Origin: an uncultured Eubacteriales bacterium
GTDB lineage: Bacteria > Bacillota > Clostridia > Oscillospirales > CAG-272
NCBI GenBank assembly: GCA_934467415.1
Contig: CAKSLQ010000001.1
Location: forward strand, 62,001-126,000
Reading direction: 5' to 3'
Length of the DNA stretch: 64,000 nt
Shown here: one piece after another, positions 1 to 7,891 of the stretch
How positions within the stretch are numbered: position 1 is the first letter of the stretch
Layout: the number at the start of each line of letters is the position of its first letter
The notes under the pieces: generated by a model
What the model saw: the letters and a program-made list of their open reading frames with translations, nothing else
What the model was told of the DNA's origin: nothing
Databases searched by the model: none
Made by a program: the position numbers and the translations under genes

Positions 1-975
1 TTCCCGGCAGAAGACGAACGGATCACGGTGCTGCGGCACGAGGTCAACCGCGGCAAGGGCGCGGCGCTGAAGACCGCATTCCGCTATGTGCTGGATCACC
101 GCCCGGCGTCGCGCGGCGTTGTCACTGTGGACGGCGACGGGCAGCACCGTGCCGAGGATGTGCGGCGCTGCGCCGAGACTATGCTCACCGACGGTGAGAA
201 AATCATTTTCGGATGCCGCGATTTTTCGCTCCCGCATGTACCGCGCCGCAGTCGGACGGGCAACCGCATCACCTCCGCCGTCTTCCGCATTTTCTGCGGG
301 CTGCGGCTGTCGGATACGCAGACGGGGCTGCGCGCCATCCCGAAAAAACTGCTCCCGCTCATGCTCACCGTTCCGGGCGACCGCTTTGAGTACGAGACCA
401 ACATGCTGCATGAAATGCAGGCGCACGGCATCGGCCTTGCCGAGGTGAAGATCGACACAGTCTACATAGAAGAGAACAAGACTTCGCATTTTCGTCCGTT
501 TCGGGATTCGGTGCGGGTATATTCGCGCTTTCTGATGTTCATCGGCTCGTCTGCCGTCTCGTTCCTTTTGGATGCGCTGCTGATGTTTCTGTTTCTGACG
601 CTTGCGGAAAAATTGCTTTCCGTGCATTTTGAGAACGAGAGCGCGACCGCCGTTGCCGCAACCGCCGCCTGCAAGGCGTGTGCGCGTATCGTCTCGGCGC
701 TGTTCAATTTTACATTGAACCGCAAAAAGGTTTTCGGTGCGGCGGGGAACACCGGCCGCGCGATGCTTCGCTATTTTATCCTTGCCGCGTGCATTCTGCT
801 GGTTTCCTCCGGCGCGACCGCGCTCGGCAAGCTGCTGTTCGGGCTCGGCAGCACTTGGCAGATCACGCTGCTCGGCGTGGTTGTGGACTGTGTGCTGTTC
901 ATCGCCAGTTTTCGCATTCAGCAGGCGTGGGTGTTCAAAAAAGAAGTTGAAAAACAAGAATCGCAGAGGAATTGA
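1..975 (+). CDS. Glycosyltransferase family 2 fused to GtrA-like membrane domain (5' partial)
   Basis: The reading frame is open from base 1, so the N-terminus lies outside the window. The visible first ~170 residues are the C-terminal part of a GT-A fold, dolichyl-phosphate-mannose-synthase-like, with the acidic metal/nucleotide-sugar motif DGDGQH near residues 43-48. About 130 residues of hydrophobic, four-helix GtrA-type sequence follow, including the family-typical FNFTLNRKKVF stretch. Such fusions usually transfer a sugar to a polyprenyl-phosphate carrier and flip or present it at the membrane for wall polysaccharide decoration. The next gene starts 1 base after its stop, suggesting one surface-glycan operon. 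Donor and acceptor cannot be told from sequence. Confidence 0.85.
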   Translation, partial: FPAEDERITVLRHEVNRGKGAALKTAFRYVLDHRPASRGVVTVDGDGQHRAEDVRRCAETMLTDGEKIIFGCRDFSLPHVPRRSRTGNRITSAVFRIFCGLRLSDTQTGLRAIPKKLLPLMLTVPGDRFEYETNMLHEMQAHGIGLAEVKIDTVYIEENKTSHFRPFRDSVRVYSRFLMFIGSSAVSFLLDALLMFLFLTLAEKLLSVHFENESATAVAATAACKACARIVSALFNFTLNRKKVFGAAGNTGRAMLRYFILAACILLVSSGATALGKLLFGLGSTWQITLLGVVVDCVLFIASFRIQQAWVFKKEVEKQESQRN

Positions 976-976
976 C

Positions 977-2365
977 ATGGAAGAGAATCGTATGAACCGC
1001 GGGGACGGAAACGGCGCACGCCGCCCGCGCCCCGTTCGCACGCCGACCGGTGCGGCGCATTCTGCGCCGCACGCTGATGCGGCTGCGCAGTCGCCTGCGG
1101 CGGCAAACGCCGCCGCATCGCGTCCGCAGGCAAACACATCCGCGCCGGTTGCCCGCACGGCTGCACCCGGTGCTGCGCCGGTGCAGCCGACAGCACGGCG
1201 GCCGATGGAAGCGGCCTCACGTCCGCAGCCTGCTGCGCGTCCGCAGTCTGCCGCGCGTCCGCGCCGTGCCGAACGGCCGAGAAAACGCGGCATCGTCGGC
1301 CGCGTCATCCGCCGCATTCTGCTTTGTCTGCTGGTTCTGCTGCTGTCCGCGCTGTATGTGCTGTTTTCCGCCGTGGCGACGGTGGCGCACGGGCCGAGCG
1401 AGAGCGTCCGCGACCTGCTGGTGCTGTCGGCCATGCAGGCGAGCGCGACCAAATGGGTCCCCGGCCTGTTTCTCGACAAAGAGACGGTGAACACCATCGT
1501 TGAAAACAGCAAAAAGGTCAACACGGATACAGTCTCCATCGAGGATTACGGCACAACGCCGGGCGGCACGGAGCAGGCGGATGCATGGGACAAGGCGATC
1601 GACGGTATGCTGTTTGAGACGGTCAACGGCAGCACCTACAAGGCGTATGTCCTGCTCGTCCGAGATCCGTCCCGCGTCTTTGTCGGCACGTCCAGCGATT
1701 TCAAGAGCGGCAAACAGGGCGCGCGCATTTTCGAGACCGCCAAAAAGTATAACGCGGTCGCAGCCATCAACGGCGGCGAATTCCACGATGCCGGCGGTGT
1801 CGGTACGGGTGACAATCCGATCGGCACGACCTATTCGCAGGGCAGGCTCGTCTGGAACGACGGCCACAACAAGCGAACGTTCATGGGCTTTGACAAGGAG
1901 AACAGGCTGATCGTGACCGAGGGCATGAGCGCCAAGGAGGCGGAGGCGCTCGGTATCCGCGACGGCGTCTGCTTCCAGACCGGTAATGTGCTGATTACGC
2001 ATGACGGTGACGACGTGACCATGTATTATGCGGACAGCAACACCGGCACGGCACAGCGCACGGCGATCGGCCAGCGTGCGGACGGAACGGTCATTCTGCT
2101 CGTCACCGACGGCAGAAGCGCATCCAGTCTCGGCGCAACGCATAACGATGTCATAGACATCATGGTGGACTACGGCGCGGTCACGGCGGGGATGCTGGAC
2201 GGCGGCTCATCGGCGATGATGTACTACGAAAATTATTTCAGCAAATACGGCTTTGACACGGAGAAGCTCGACCAGTATCAGAAGCAGGGACTCGTCAACA
2301 AGTACAAGGCGTTTACCACGCCGCGCAAGATCCCGACCTTTTTCTTAGTCGCGGGGGATGAATGA
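977..2365 (+). CDS. Membrane-anchored phosphodiester glycosidase (NAGPA-domain) protein
   Basis: A 462-residue protein. Residues 1-105 are a Pro/Ala/Arg-rich, low-complexity, presumably cytoplasmic tail. One membrane segment spans about 112-136, then comes an extracellular NAGPA-type domain (about 190-460) with the family-like stretches AAINGGEF and MLDGGSSAMMYY. Known members cleave phosphodiester-linked sugars, such as GlcNAc-1-P diesters, and many bacterial relatives sit in exopolysaccharide or wall-glycan loci. The start at 977 is chosen because it lies just after the previous stop; the frame stays open further upstream but would then overlap the glycosyltransferase. Its stop overlaps the next start. 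The substrate is unknown. Confidence 0.82.
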   Translation: MEENRMNRGDGNGARRPRPVRTPTGAAHSAPHADAAAQSPAAANAAASRPQANTSAPVARTAAPGAAPVQPTARRPMEAASRPQPAARPQSAARPRRAERPRKRGIVGRVIRRILLCLLVLLLSALYVLFSAVATVAHGPSESVRDLLVLSAMQASATKWVPGLFLDKETVNTIVENSKKVNTDTVSIEDYGTTPGGTEQADAWDKAIDGMLFETVNGSTYKAYVLLVRDPSRVFVGTSSDFKSGKQGARIFETAKKYNAVAAINGGEFHDAGGVGTGDNPIGTTYSQGRLVWNDGHNKRTFMGFDKENRLIVTEGMSAKEAEALGIRDGVCFQTGNVLITHDGDDVTMYYADSNTGTAQRTAIGQRADGTVILLVTDGRSASSLGATHNDVIDIMVDYGAVTAGMLDGGSSAMMYYENYFSKYGFDTEKLDQYQKQGLVNKYKAFTTPRKIPTFFLVAGDE

Positions 2366-3441
2366 TGAAAAAAATCAGAATATCGCCTTTTTATGTTATT
2401 TTATTGGTTTTTGTCGTCGCGGTACTCATCCTCACCGAGATCGGCAAGGGATATCTGCGCGATCTGCTCGCCGAATATGAGGGGGCGCAGTATAAGTATG
2501 TTGCCGAGGATGTTTTGAAAACAAACCTTGTTCCCGGCGACGGCGAAAAGCTGGCGGCGTTCTTTGCGGACTCCTTCTCCGAATATGAAACGCAGGAACA
2601 CATTGCCGCTTACCTTGCAGAGCTGACAAGCGGCAAGGAGCTTGCCTTGCAGACCATGTCGAGCGGGCTTGACAGCGCCGTGCAGTATGCCGTGAAATGC
2701 GACGGCAAAAAGTTTGCAACTTTTTCGCTGAAAAAGAGCGGGGAGAAGACGGCGCATGGGATAGACCTCTATACGCCGGATACGGCGCAGCTGAACCCGA
2801 AGCTGCTCACCTCGTTTTCGATTCAGATCCCCAAAGGGTATTCGCTTGCGGTCAACGGCAGGGCGGCCGATGACAAGTACTGCCTCGGCGACGACGTGAC
2901 CACGCTGTCTGCGGATTTCATGCCCGAGGGCGTGCAGGGAATCCTCTATACGACCTACACGTTTGACCGCCTGTGCGCCGCGCCGACTTTCACGGTGCAG
3001 GGGAAGGACGGGCGCGACAGCACCGTGCATTATGACGATGAAAAAGCGATGTACATGGCGGACATCCTGTACGATGACGCGCTGGCCGCACAGTACGGCG
3101 ACTATGCAAAAGCGGCGGCGATGGCTTATGCGACCTACATGCAGAATGATGCTTCGTTTGCGCAGATCAAAAAGTATTTTGATCCTTCCTCCGCGCTCTA
3201 CAAGAACCTCCGTACCTCGGCGACCATGTGGGTCATCGACCACAACAGCTATGAGTTCCGCGACGTGACGGCGTCCGAATTCTACGCCTACAGCGATGAT
3301 GTGTTCTCCTGCCGCGTCAGCCTCACACATGTGCTGAAATATCGCGGGCTGAAGGACTACAACGACTATGTGGACATGACCTTCTATTTCAGAAACGTGG
3401 ACGGCACATTTCTGATTTACAATTCATTTAATAACAAATAA
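2362..3441 (+). CDS. Membrane-anchored protein of unknown function
   Basis: A 359-residue protein I do not recognise. It has a short basic N-terminus, one hydrophobic segment at about residues 9-25, and then a soluble, probably extracytoplasmic region rich in Tyr, Asp and Ala. No catalytic motif stands out. It overlaps the stop of the phosphodiester glycosidase gene by 4 bases, so the two are probably translationally coupled; an alternative ATG lies one codon in. A strong hairpin terminator follows directly, making this the last gene of the surface-glycan operon. By context it may assist cell-envelope polysaccharide assembly, but that is inference only. Confidence 0.7.
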   Translation: MMKKIRISPFYVILLVFVVAVLILTEIGKGYLRDLLAEYEGAQYKYVAEDVLKTNLVPGDGEKLAAFFADSFSEYETQEHIAAYLAELTSGKELALQTMSSGLDSAVQYAVKCDGKKFATFSLKKSGEKTAHGIDLYTPDTAQLNPKLLTSFSIQIPKGYSLAVNGRAADDKYCLGDDVTTLSADFMPEGVQGILYTTYTFDRLCAAPTFTVQGKDGRDSTVHYDDEKAMYMADILYDDALAAQYGDYAKAAAMAYATYMQNDASFAQIKKYFDPSSALYKNLRTSATMWVIDHNSYEFRDVTASEFYAYSDDVFSCRVSLTHVLKYRGLKDYNDYVDMTFYFRNVDGTFLIYNSFNNK

Positions 3442-3444
3442 AGC

Positions 3445-3473
3445 GAAAAAGACTGCTCTGTGCAGTCTTTTTC
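3445..3473 (+). terminator. Rho-independent terminator after the surface-glycan operon
   Basis: A perfect 12-bp stem (GAAAAAGACTGC at 3445-3456 with its complement at 3462-3473) around a 5-nt loop, with the T-run built into the 3' arm. It starts 3 bases after the stop of the unknown membrane protein. Confidence 0.85.
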
Positions 3474-3494
3474 TTTGCTGACAGATTTTCATCC

Positions 3495-3523
3495 GGTTAT
3501 TCCGTATTTCGGCGGGCAAAATA
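3495..3523 (+). promoter_or_regulatory. Possible forespore (sigma-F/G) promoter of pdaA
   Basis: GGTTA at 3495-3499 lies 14 nt before GGGCAAAATA at 3514-3523. The second box fits the sigma-F/G -10 pattern GGnnAnAnTR completely; the first fits GYWTA in 4 of 5 positions, and the spacer is one base shorter than usual. It ends 41 bases before the pdaA start. Forespore expression of pdaA is established in Bacillus subtilis. Confidence 0.45.
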
Positions 3524-3564
3524 CTATCGTGACCGATCACAATCGTATTTTGGGGAAACCGAAT

Positions 3565-4341
3565 ATGAAAAGACCTCAGCAACTCTTATTGCACATGCTC
3601 CTTTTCGTTTTTCTGATTCCGGCCGTGCTCACCGCCGGCGCCGCGGACGAACTCAGCTGGTATTTTAAGAAAAACGACGAGCACAAGCAGCCGACGCTTG
3701 ACGAGGCACAGTCCTTTATTAACGGCTACAGCTGTTATTATGCGGACAAAAAGCACGGGGATGACAACCCGGACAAGGTCATTTACCTGACGTTTGATGC
3801 CGGGTACGAAAACGGCAATGTGGCACGGATTCTCGATACGCTGAAAGAAAAAAACGTGCCGGGTGCGTTCTTTGTCCTCCGTCATCTGATCGAGGCGAAT
3901 ACCGATCTCGTTTTGCGTATGGTCAATGAAGGACATCTTGTGTGCAATCACACGATGTCGCATAAAAACATGGCAGCCGTCACCGATCGCGCTGCATTTG
4001 AGAAGGAACTCTGCGGGCTTGCGGATCTGTTTTGCGAAAAGACCGGCAGAGAGATGCCGAAATATTATCGACCGCCCGAGGGAAGGCTCAGCGAACAAAA
4101 CCTGAAGATTCTCGAAGACATGGGCTATAAAACGATACTCTGGAGCTTTGCGTATGCCGACTGGGACAACAACGCACAGATGAACGCGGAAAAGGCAAAG
4201 GAAAAGCTGCTGCGCGGCACGCATAACGGCATGATCCTCCTCCTGCACCCCACCTCGAAAACCAACGCGGATATTTTAGGTGAACTTATCGATGATTGGA
4301 AAGAGCAGGGGTACCGATTCGGTACGCTTGACGAGCTGTAG
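3565..4341 (+). CDS. pdaA: PdaA-type polysaccharide (muramic acid) deacetylase
   Basis: A 258-residue protein with a signal peptide or anchor at about residues 8-24 and a NodB-fold domain. The metal-binding motif has the PdaA-specific form TFDAGYEN (about 76-83), followed by HTMSH, RPPEG and LLHP. Known PdaA enzymes deacetylate muramic acid after CwlD removes the peptide, giving the muramic-delta-lactam of spore cortex that germination enzymes recognise. I use the ATG at 3565, which gives a clean signal sequence; the upstream in-frame start at 3460 lies inside the preceding terminator. The gene stands just before the spoIIIA genes, and cwlD is about 33 kb downstream. Confidence 0.88.
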   Translation: MKRPQQLLLHMLLFVFLIPAVLTAGAADELSWYFKKNDEHKQPTLDEAQSFINGYSCYYADKKHGDDNPDKVIYLTFDAGYENGNVARILDTLKEKNVPGAFFVLRHLIEANTDLVLRMVNEGHLVCNHTMSHKNMAAVTDRAAFEKELCGLADLFCEKTGREMPKYYRPPEGRLSEQNLKILEDMGYKTILWSFAYADWDNNAQMNAEKAKEKLLRGTHNGMILLLHPTSKTNADILGELIDDWKEQGYRFGTLDEL

Positions 4342-4347
4342 CAGGTT

Positions 4348-4389
4348 CATCGCCTCTCGGAACACGGTTCCGGGAGGCGATGTTTTTTT
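4348..4389 (+). terminator. Rho-independent terminator after pdaA
   Basis: A 16-bp stem with one G-T pair (4348-4363 with 4367-4382) and a 3-nt loop, followed by seven T residues. It separates pdaA from the spoIIIA operon. Confidence 0.9.
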
Positions 4390-4418
4390 GCATATGTGCA
4401 AGACAAGCCCCATATATT
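4390..4418 (+). promoter_or_regulatory. Candidate sigma-E promoter of the spoIIIA operon
   Basis: GCATATG (4390-4396), a 14-nt spacer, then CATATATT (4411-4418). Against the B. subtilis sigma-E consensus (about GCATATT, 13-15 nt, CATACAnT) the match is close. The same arrangement recurs before spoIIIAH. spoIIIA is sigma-E controlled in the mother cell of B. subtilis. Confidence 0.65.
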
Positions 4419-4449
4419 AGAGTAAACGCGAAACGGAATTGAGGAAGCT

Positions 4450-4644
4450 ATGGAACTAACGCTTGTCTACAAGGTGATCGGCGTCGGCATGATCGTGATG
4501 TTTGCGGGTCTTGTGCTGGACCGCGCGGATCGGAAGGATCAATCCATGCTGGTATCGGTGGCGGGGATTGTGGCGGTTCTCCTGATGCTGGCGGATAAGC
4601 TGTCCGAGCTGTTTGAAAAGATCCGCCTGATCTTCGGCCTATGA
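4450..4644 (+). CDS. spoIIIAC: Stage III sporulation protein AC
   Basis: A 64-residue protein with two hydrophobic segments, close in size to B. subtilis SpoIIIAC (68 residues). It begins with the family-like MELTLVYKVIGVGMIV and ends near the membrane. SpoIIIAC belongs to the SpoIIIA-SpoIIQ channel ('feeding tube') that joins mother cell and forespore and is required for late sigma-G activity. Here it is the first gene of the operon: spoIIIAA (ATPase) and spoIIIAB are not upstream, where pdaA stands instead. Its last codons overlap the start of spoIIIAD by 4 bases. GAGGAAG provides a ribosome binding site. Confidence 0.92.
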   Translation: MELTLVYKVIGVGMIVMFAGLVLDRADRKDQSMLVSVAGIVAVLLMLADKLSELFEKIRLIFGL

Positions 4645-5033
4645 CGGCGCTGATCCGCGGCTTTGCATTTGCGGCGCTGGCGTCCGCGCTGCTCCTTTTG
4701 ATCTCAAAACGGGAAAAGGAGCTTGCACAGGTCATCTCCGGGCTGCTGTACCTGTCTGTATTTCTGTACGCGATGACACGGCTCGGCAGTCTGCTCGACA
4801 TCGTGCGAAGCCGTTTTTCGGGCGCGGCGGGCGCGATTCCTCATGCAGATATTCTGCTGCACGCGGCCGGCATTTCGCTGCTGGCGGCTGCGGCCGCCGC
4901 GCTCTGTGAGGAAAACGGTCAGCGTGCCGCCGCACATGCGTTGGAGCTGCTCGGGGTTGTTGAGGTCATTCTGGCGGCGCAGCCGATCCTTGCCGACCTG
5001 TTCGGCTTTGCCGAAAAAATGCTGTTGAACTGA
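4641..5033 (+). CDS. spoIIIAD: Stage III sporulation protein AD
   Basis: A 130-residue, very hydrophobic protein matching SpoIIIAD in length (about 133) and in features such as ISKREKELAQVISGLLYLSVFLYA. It has about four membrane segments and is part of the mother-cell half of the SpoIIIA-SpoIIQ channel. It overlaps spoIIIAC by 4 bases and is followed after 12 bases by spoIIIAE, as in the standard operon. No oddities are visible. Confidence 0.92.
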   Translation: MTALIRGFAFAALASALLLLISKREKELAQVISGLLYLSVFLYAMTRLGSLLDIVRSRFSGAAGAIPHADILLHAAGISLLAAAAAALCEENGQRAAAHALELLGVVEVILAAQPILADLFGFAEKMLLN

Positions 5034-5045
5034 AGGATATGCAAA

Positions 5046-6083
5046 ATGGAAGAGACCTATACCGAGTTTATGCAAAGCGCGGGCGCACGCATGCAGAGCG
5101 CCTACGCCAAGCGCCTGCTTGCGTCAATTGCCGGGCGCAGCGGCGGGGACAACCTTTTTGCGGATGCCGCCGCGCTGCTGCACACCGTTTTTGCAGACGT
5201 GCTGACGGTCCCGGACTTTCTTGCGCCTGCGTTTTTTCTCTGCGCCTTTGCGCTGGCAGTCCGGCTTCTCGGCGGTGCGATGAAAAGCGGTCGGGTCTGC
5301 CGCGCGGCGGACATGTTTACAACCCTGCTGTTGGCGACCGTGGTGGTCGGCGCCGCCTTTGAAACGCTCTCGGACTGTGCGATCTACATGCGGGACATAT
5401 CGCTGTTTTTCGGCTCGCTTGCGCCGGTAATCGGCATCCTGACCGCCTCGGGCGGCAATCTGGCGGCGGCGGGGGCGGGCAGCATCGCACTGTCGGTCTT
5501 TCTGGCGATTGCCGAATGGATCGTCACGCGGCTTGCGCCGTTTGCGTTCACCTGCTTTCTCGGTCTTGCGCTGATCGGCGCGTCGGGCGGCTCTGCGGCG
5601 CTGCTTTCGCTGACCAAGGGGGCGCGCAACGTGCTGTTCGGCTTCTTTTCGCTGCTCACGTCGGTCTTCTTCATCATCGTCGGCTGTCAGAATGTCGCTG
5701 CCGCCAACGCGGACACGCTCAGCGCAAAGACGCTGCGGCTGCTGGTCTCCAATGCCGTGCCGATCGTCGGCGGCACGATCGGCGATGCGCTGAAGCTGGT
5801 CAGCGGCAGCCTTATCACGATCAAAAACGTGACCGGCATCTCGTCCGTGCTTTTTCTTGTTGCGATGTTCTTCCCGGTGTTGATACGCCTCTGGTTTTGG
5901 GGGATTCTGCTCTCGCTGCTCGGGTTCTTTTGCGAATGCGCCGAGCTGTCCGCCGCAAAAAATCTGTTCCTGCAGGTAAAATGCGCCTTCGATTTTGCGC
6001 TTGCGGCCAATACATCCGTTGTTGTAATGGGTCTGCTGAACATCGGCATTTTTATGGGCAGTCTTCCGGCGGTGGCGGCATGA
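5046..6083 (+). CDS. spoIIIAE: Stage III sporulation protein AE
   Basis: A 345-residue polytopic membrane protein with about seven to eight hydrophobic segments and SpoIIIAE-like stretches such as LAPVIGILTASGGNLAAAG and VGGTIGDALKLVSGSL. It is shorter than B. subtilis SpoIIIAE (about 399 residues), mainly at the N-terminus, where the usual signal-like segment and part of the amphipathic region are missing. It acts in the mother-cell membrane as part of the channel complex. The start at 5046 has only a moderate ribosome binding site (GAAGGA). It overlaps the start of spoIIIAF by 4 bases. Confidence 0.92.
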   Translation: MEETYTEFMQSAGARMQSAYAKRLLASIAGRSGGDNLFADAAALLHTVFADVLTVPDFLAPAFFLCAFALAVRLLGGAMKSGRVCRAADMFTTLLLATVVVGAAFETLSDCAIYMRDISLFFGSLAPVIGILTASGGNLAAAGAGSIALSVFLAIAEWIVTRLAPFAFTCFLGLALIGASGGSAALLSLTKGARNVLFGFFSLLTSVFFIIVGCQNVAAANADTLSAKTLRLLVSNAVPIVGGTIGDALKLVSGSLITIKNVTGISSVLFLVAMFFPVLIRLWFWGILLSLLGFFCECAELSAAKNLFLQVKCAFDFALAANTSVVVMGLLNIGIFMGSLPAVAA

Positions 6084-6550
6084 AGGCGGCGCTGTTCATC
6101 TGCCTGATCCTGACGTTTTTCGGCGCTTGCGGCCGCCACCTGATCGAGAGTGCGGGGGCAAAGACCGCCGCGCGGACTTTTGCGTCGCTTTGCAGTCTGC
6201 TCTGTCTGATTGTGCTTGCGGGGGCGGCGCACGGCGGCATACGGGAAATCCCGACAATGGAATTTCAGAATGATACGGCTTCATTGCAGAGTCTGTCAGC
6301 GGAAACGATGGAGGCGGTCTGCGCGGAGGCGGAACGGCTGCTTGCAGAGCGTCTCTCTGTCGGAATCGCGGCGGCTTGCAGGCACACACCGGCGGCCTGC
6401 CGCGCGGTGATCGACCGGGAGACGCTGCATGTGACGGCGGTCACGGTACGGTTTTCGGAGGAAGATCTGCTGCTCAGCAGCTATGAGGTGAAAAATTATG
6501 TCCGCGCACAGTGCGGTGCGGAAACGGCGGTGGAGGTGGTGTTCGAATGA
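6080..6550 (+). CDS. spoIIIAF: Stage III sporulation protein AF
   Basis: A 156-residue protein with two N-terminal membrane segments (about residues 2-16 and 33-49) and a soluble C-terminal domain of about 90 residues that resembles the ring-building fold of SpoIIIAF. Sequence identity is low, so the call rests strongly on position between spoIIIAE and spoIIIAG and on topology. B. subtilis SpoIIIAF is 206 residues. The gene overlaps both neighbours by 4 bases, implying coupled translation. Confidence 0.85.
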   Translation: MKAALFICLILTFFGACGRHLIESAGAKTAARTFASLCSLLCLIVLAGAAHGGIREIPTMEFQNDTASLQSLSAETMEAVCAEAERLLAERLSVGIAAACRHTPAACRAVIDRETLHVTAVTVRFSEEDLLLSSYEVKNYVRAQCGAETAVEVVFE

Positions 6551-6921
6551 GCGGGTTTGCGGGGCTGGCGCAGAAAAAGTGGTTTGTTCCGCTGCTGCTG
6601 TTTCTGATCCTGCTGATTGCCTTGTCATCCTTGTTCGGCGGCCATGGCGGCGAGACGCCGATCGGACTGACCGAGGAAGATCGGCTGGCCGCCTTGTGCA
6701 ACGCGGTGGACGGTGTTGCGGATGCGCAGGTGATGATTACCTACGAGGCGGTCTATGCGGCATCCATCCTCGGAAAGGGCAGTGAAGGTCAGAGAATCTG
6801 CGGCATCGCCGTGGTCTGCCGCGGCGGCAGCGATCCGACTGTGCAGCTGGCGCTGCACAGTATGCTGGAGTCGCTCTACGCGCTGCCCAGCACGCGGATC
6901 TCGGTTTCGGGCAGCGGGTAG
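6547..6921 (+). CDS. spoIIIAG: Stage III sporulation protein AG, compact form
   Basis: Only 124 residues, against 229 in B. subtilis. It has a membrane segment at about residues 13-29 and then a single ring-building-motif-like domain: ADAQVMITYEA, a short linker, GIAVVCRGGSDPTVQLALHSMLESLYALPSTRISV. That pattern (strand, GVVV-like strand, helix, then P-x-x-x-I-V strand) is the SpoIIIAG signature. The linker between the first and second strands is short and leaves no room for the beta-triangle insertion of the B. subtilis protein, which builds the large ring vestibule. It overlaps spoIIIAF by 4 bases. Confidence 0.85.
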   Translation: MSGFAGLAQKKWFVPLLLFLILLIALSSLFGGHGGETPIGLTEEDRLAALCNAVDGVADAQVMITYEAVYAASILGKGSEGQRICGIAVVCRGGSDPTVQLALHSMLESLYALPSTRISVSGSG

Positions 6922-6949
6922 CATATCGACCTTGTATTTTCCATATATA
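6921..6949 (+). promoter_or_regulatory. Candidate internal sigma-E promoter of spoIIIAH
   Basis: GCATATC (6921-6927), a 14-nt spacer, then CATATATA (6942-6949). The geometry matches the candidate before spoIIIAC. It lies in the only real gap of the operon, 36 bases before the spoIIIAH start, so spoIIIAH may be expressed on its own as well. Confidence 0.6.
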
Positions 6950-6985
6950 TGACTATGTAAAACCAAAACGGGTACGGAGGGCACT

Positions 6986-7588
6986 ATGAAACATAAGATC
7001 GAACTGAAAAAGACCGGCGAATTTTTCAAGCAGGCATATCAGAAGATCGGCAAGCGAAATCTGATCGTGGCACTGGCGATTCTGGTGATTGCGGGTGCGG
7101 TGTATGTCAACTATCGCATCTTCAGCGATCCGATCGGCACGATCGGCTACGGCACGAACAACATGGAAGACACCTACGGTGCGGCCGCGGGTGAGGGCGG
7201 CGGAGACGGCGCTTCGGCCGAGGTCGGAAAGGCCGCGGAGGATTCTTATTTTGCGGCGACCGTGCTCAGCCGGCAGAAGGCGCGGGATGAGGCGCTCGGC
7301 GTACTGCAAACCGTGGTTGACAGCGCGGAGGCGATGCAGGAGACCAAAGCGCAGGCGTTTGCCGACATTTCGCAGATCGCAAAGGACATGGAGAGCGAGG
7401 CAAATATCGAAACGCTGGTTGAGGCCAAGGGCTTTGAGGACTGCGTCGCGGTCGTCAACGGCAGCACGGTGAGCATTGTCGTCAAGAGTGACGGTCTGCT
7501 GCCGAGCGAAATTGCACAGATCAATGAAATTGTCTATGAGCAGGCGGGCGCGCTCCCCGTCAATGTCAAAATCGTCGAGCGCTCATAA
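6986..7588 (+). CDS. spoIIIAH: Stage III sporulation protein AH
   Basis: A 200-residue protein with a cytoplasmic basic tail, one membrane segment (about residues 26-42), a Gly/Ala/Glu-rich linker, and a C-terminal domain (about 75-200) with the YscJ/FliF-like fold that binds forespore SpoIIQ. The stretch YFAATVLSRQKARDEALGVLQTVV is typical of the family. SpoIIIAH forms the mother-cell ring of the intercellular channel. The start has a good GGAGG site. The 64-base gap before it carries its own sigma-E-like promoter, and a terminator follows. Confidence 0.93.
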   Translation: MKHKIELKKTGEFFKQAYQKIGKRNLIVALAILVIAGAVYVNYRIFSDPIGTIGYGTNNMEDTYGAAAGEGGGDGASAEVGKAAEDSYFAATVLSRQKARDEALGVLQTVVDSAEAMQETKAQAFADISQIAKDMESEANIETLVEAKGFEDCVAVVNGSTVSIVVKSDGLLPSEIAQINEIVYEQAGALPVNVKIVERS

Positions 7589-7590
7589 AG

Positions 7591-7626
7591 ACAGAAAAGA
7601 GGCGTGCGGACACGCCTCTTTTCTGT
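7591..7626 (+). terminator. Terminator of the spoIIIA operon
   Basis: A perfect 16-bp stem (7591-7606 with 7611-7626) around the loop CGGA, with T-rich sequence inside and after the 3' arm. Confidence 0.9.
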
Positions 7627-7634
7627 TTTGCCGG

Positions 7635-7817
7635 TTACTGTGCGCAGCAGCTGCTTCTGACCTCAAACGAGTGGCAGTCGGTGCACTGCGTGACGGTGGG
7701 ATTCTCCTCGTGGGTGACGACCTTGATACGATCGAGCGAGCAGAAGTTCTGATCCGCGCAGTGATGCTTACACTGGTTGACGGTGCATTCGATGCACATG
7801 TTTGCTTTGTTTTCCAT
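7635..7817 (-). CDS. DUF1540 small cysteine-rich protein
   Basis: A 60-residue protein with eight Cys and several His, arranged like the DUF1540 family (C-x2-C, C-x3-HxC, then TxCTDC near the end). The spacing suggests metal binding, perhaps zinc; the function of the family is unknown. It is common in Clostridia, including spore-formers. It lies between spoIIIAH and the ROK regulator, pointing toward spoIIIAH, with the spoIIIA terminator just beyond its end also able to serve it. A ribosome binding site (GGGAG) precedes the ATG. Confidence 0.82.
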   Translation of the reverse strand: MENKANMCIECTVNQCKHHCADQNFCSLDRIKVVTHEENPTVTQCTDCHSFEVRSSCCAQ

Positions 7818-7833
7818 GATTTCTCCCTGCCTT

Positions 7834-7866
7834 AAAAAAAGAATAGACGAGGCTGTAACCTCGTCT
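7834..7866 (-). terminator. Terminator of the ROK-family gene
   Basis: Read on the minus strand, an 8-bp stem (7859-7866 with 7845-7852), 6-nt loop, then ATTC and a run of seven T residues (7834-7840). It lies between the ROK gene stop and the DUF1540 start. Confidence 0.85.
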
Positions 7867-7891
7867 GTTAGTTTGCGCCGCAGGCGCGGAA

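Noticed and set aside
3460..3564. In-frame upstream start for pdaA at 3460
   Set aside because: It lies inside the 3' part of the terminator of the preceding operon, and the extra residues would disrupt the signal peptide.
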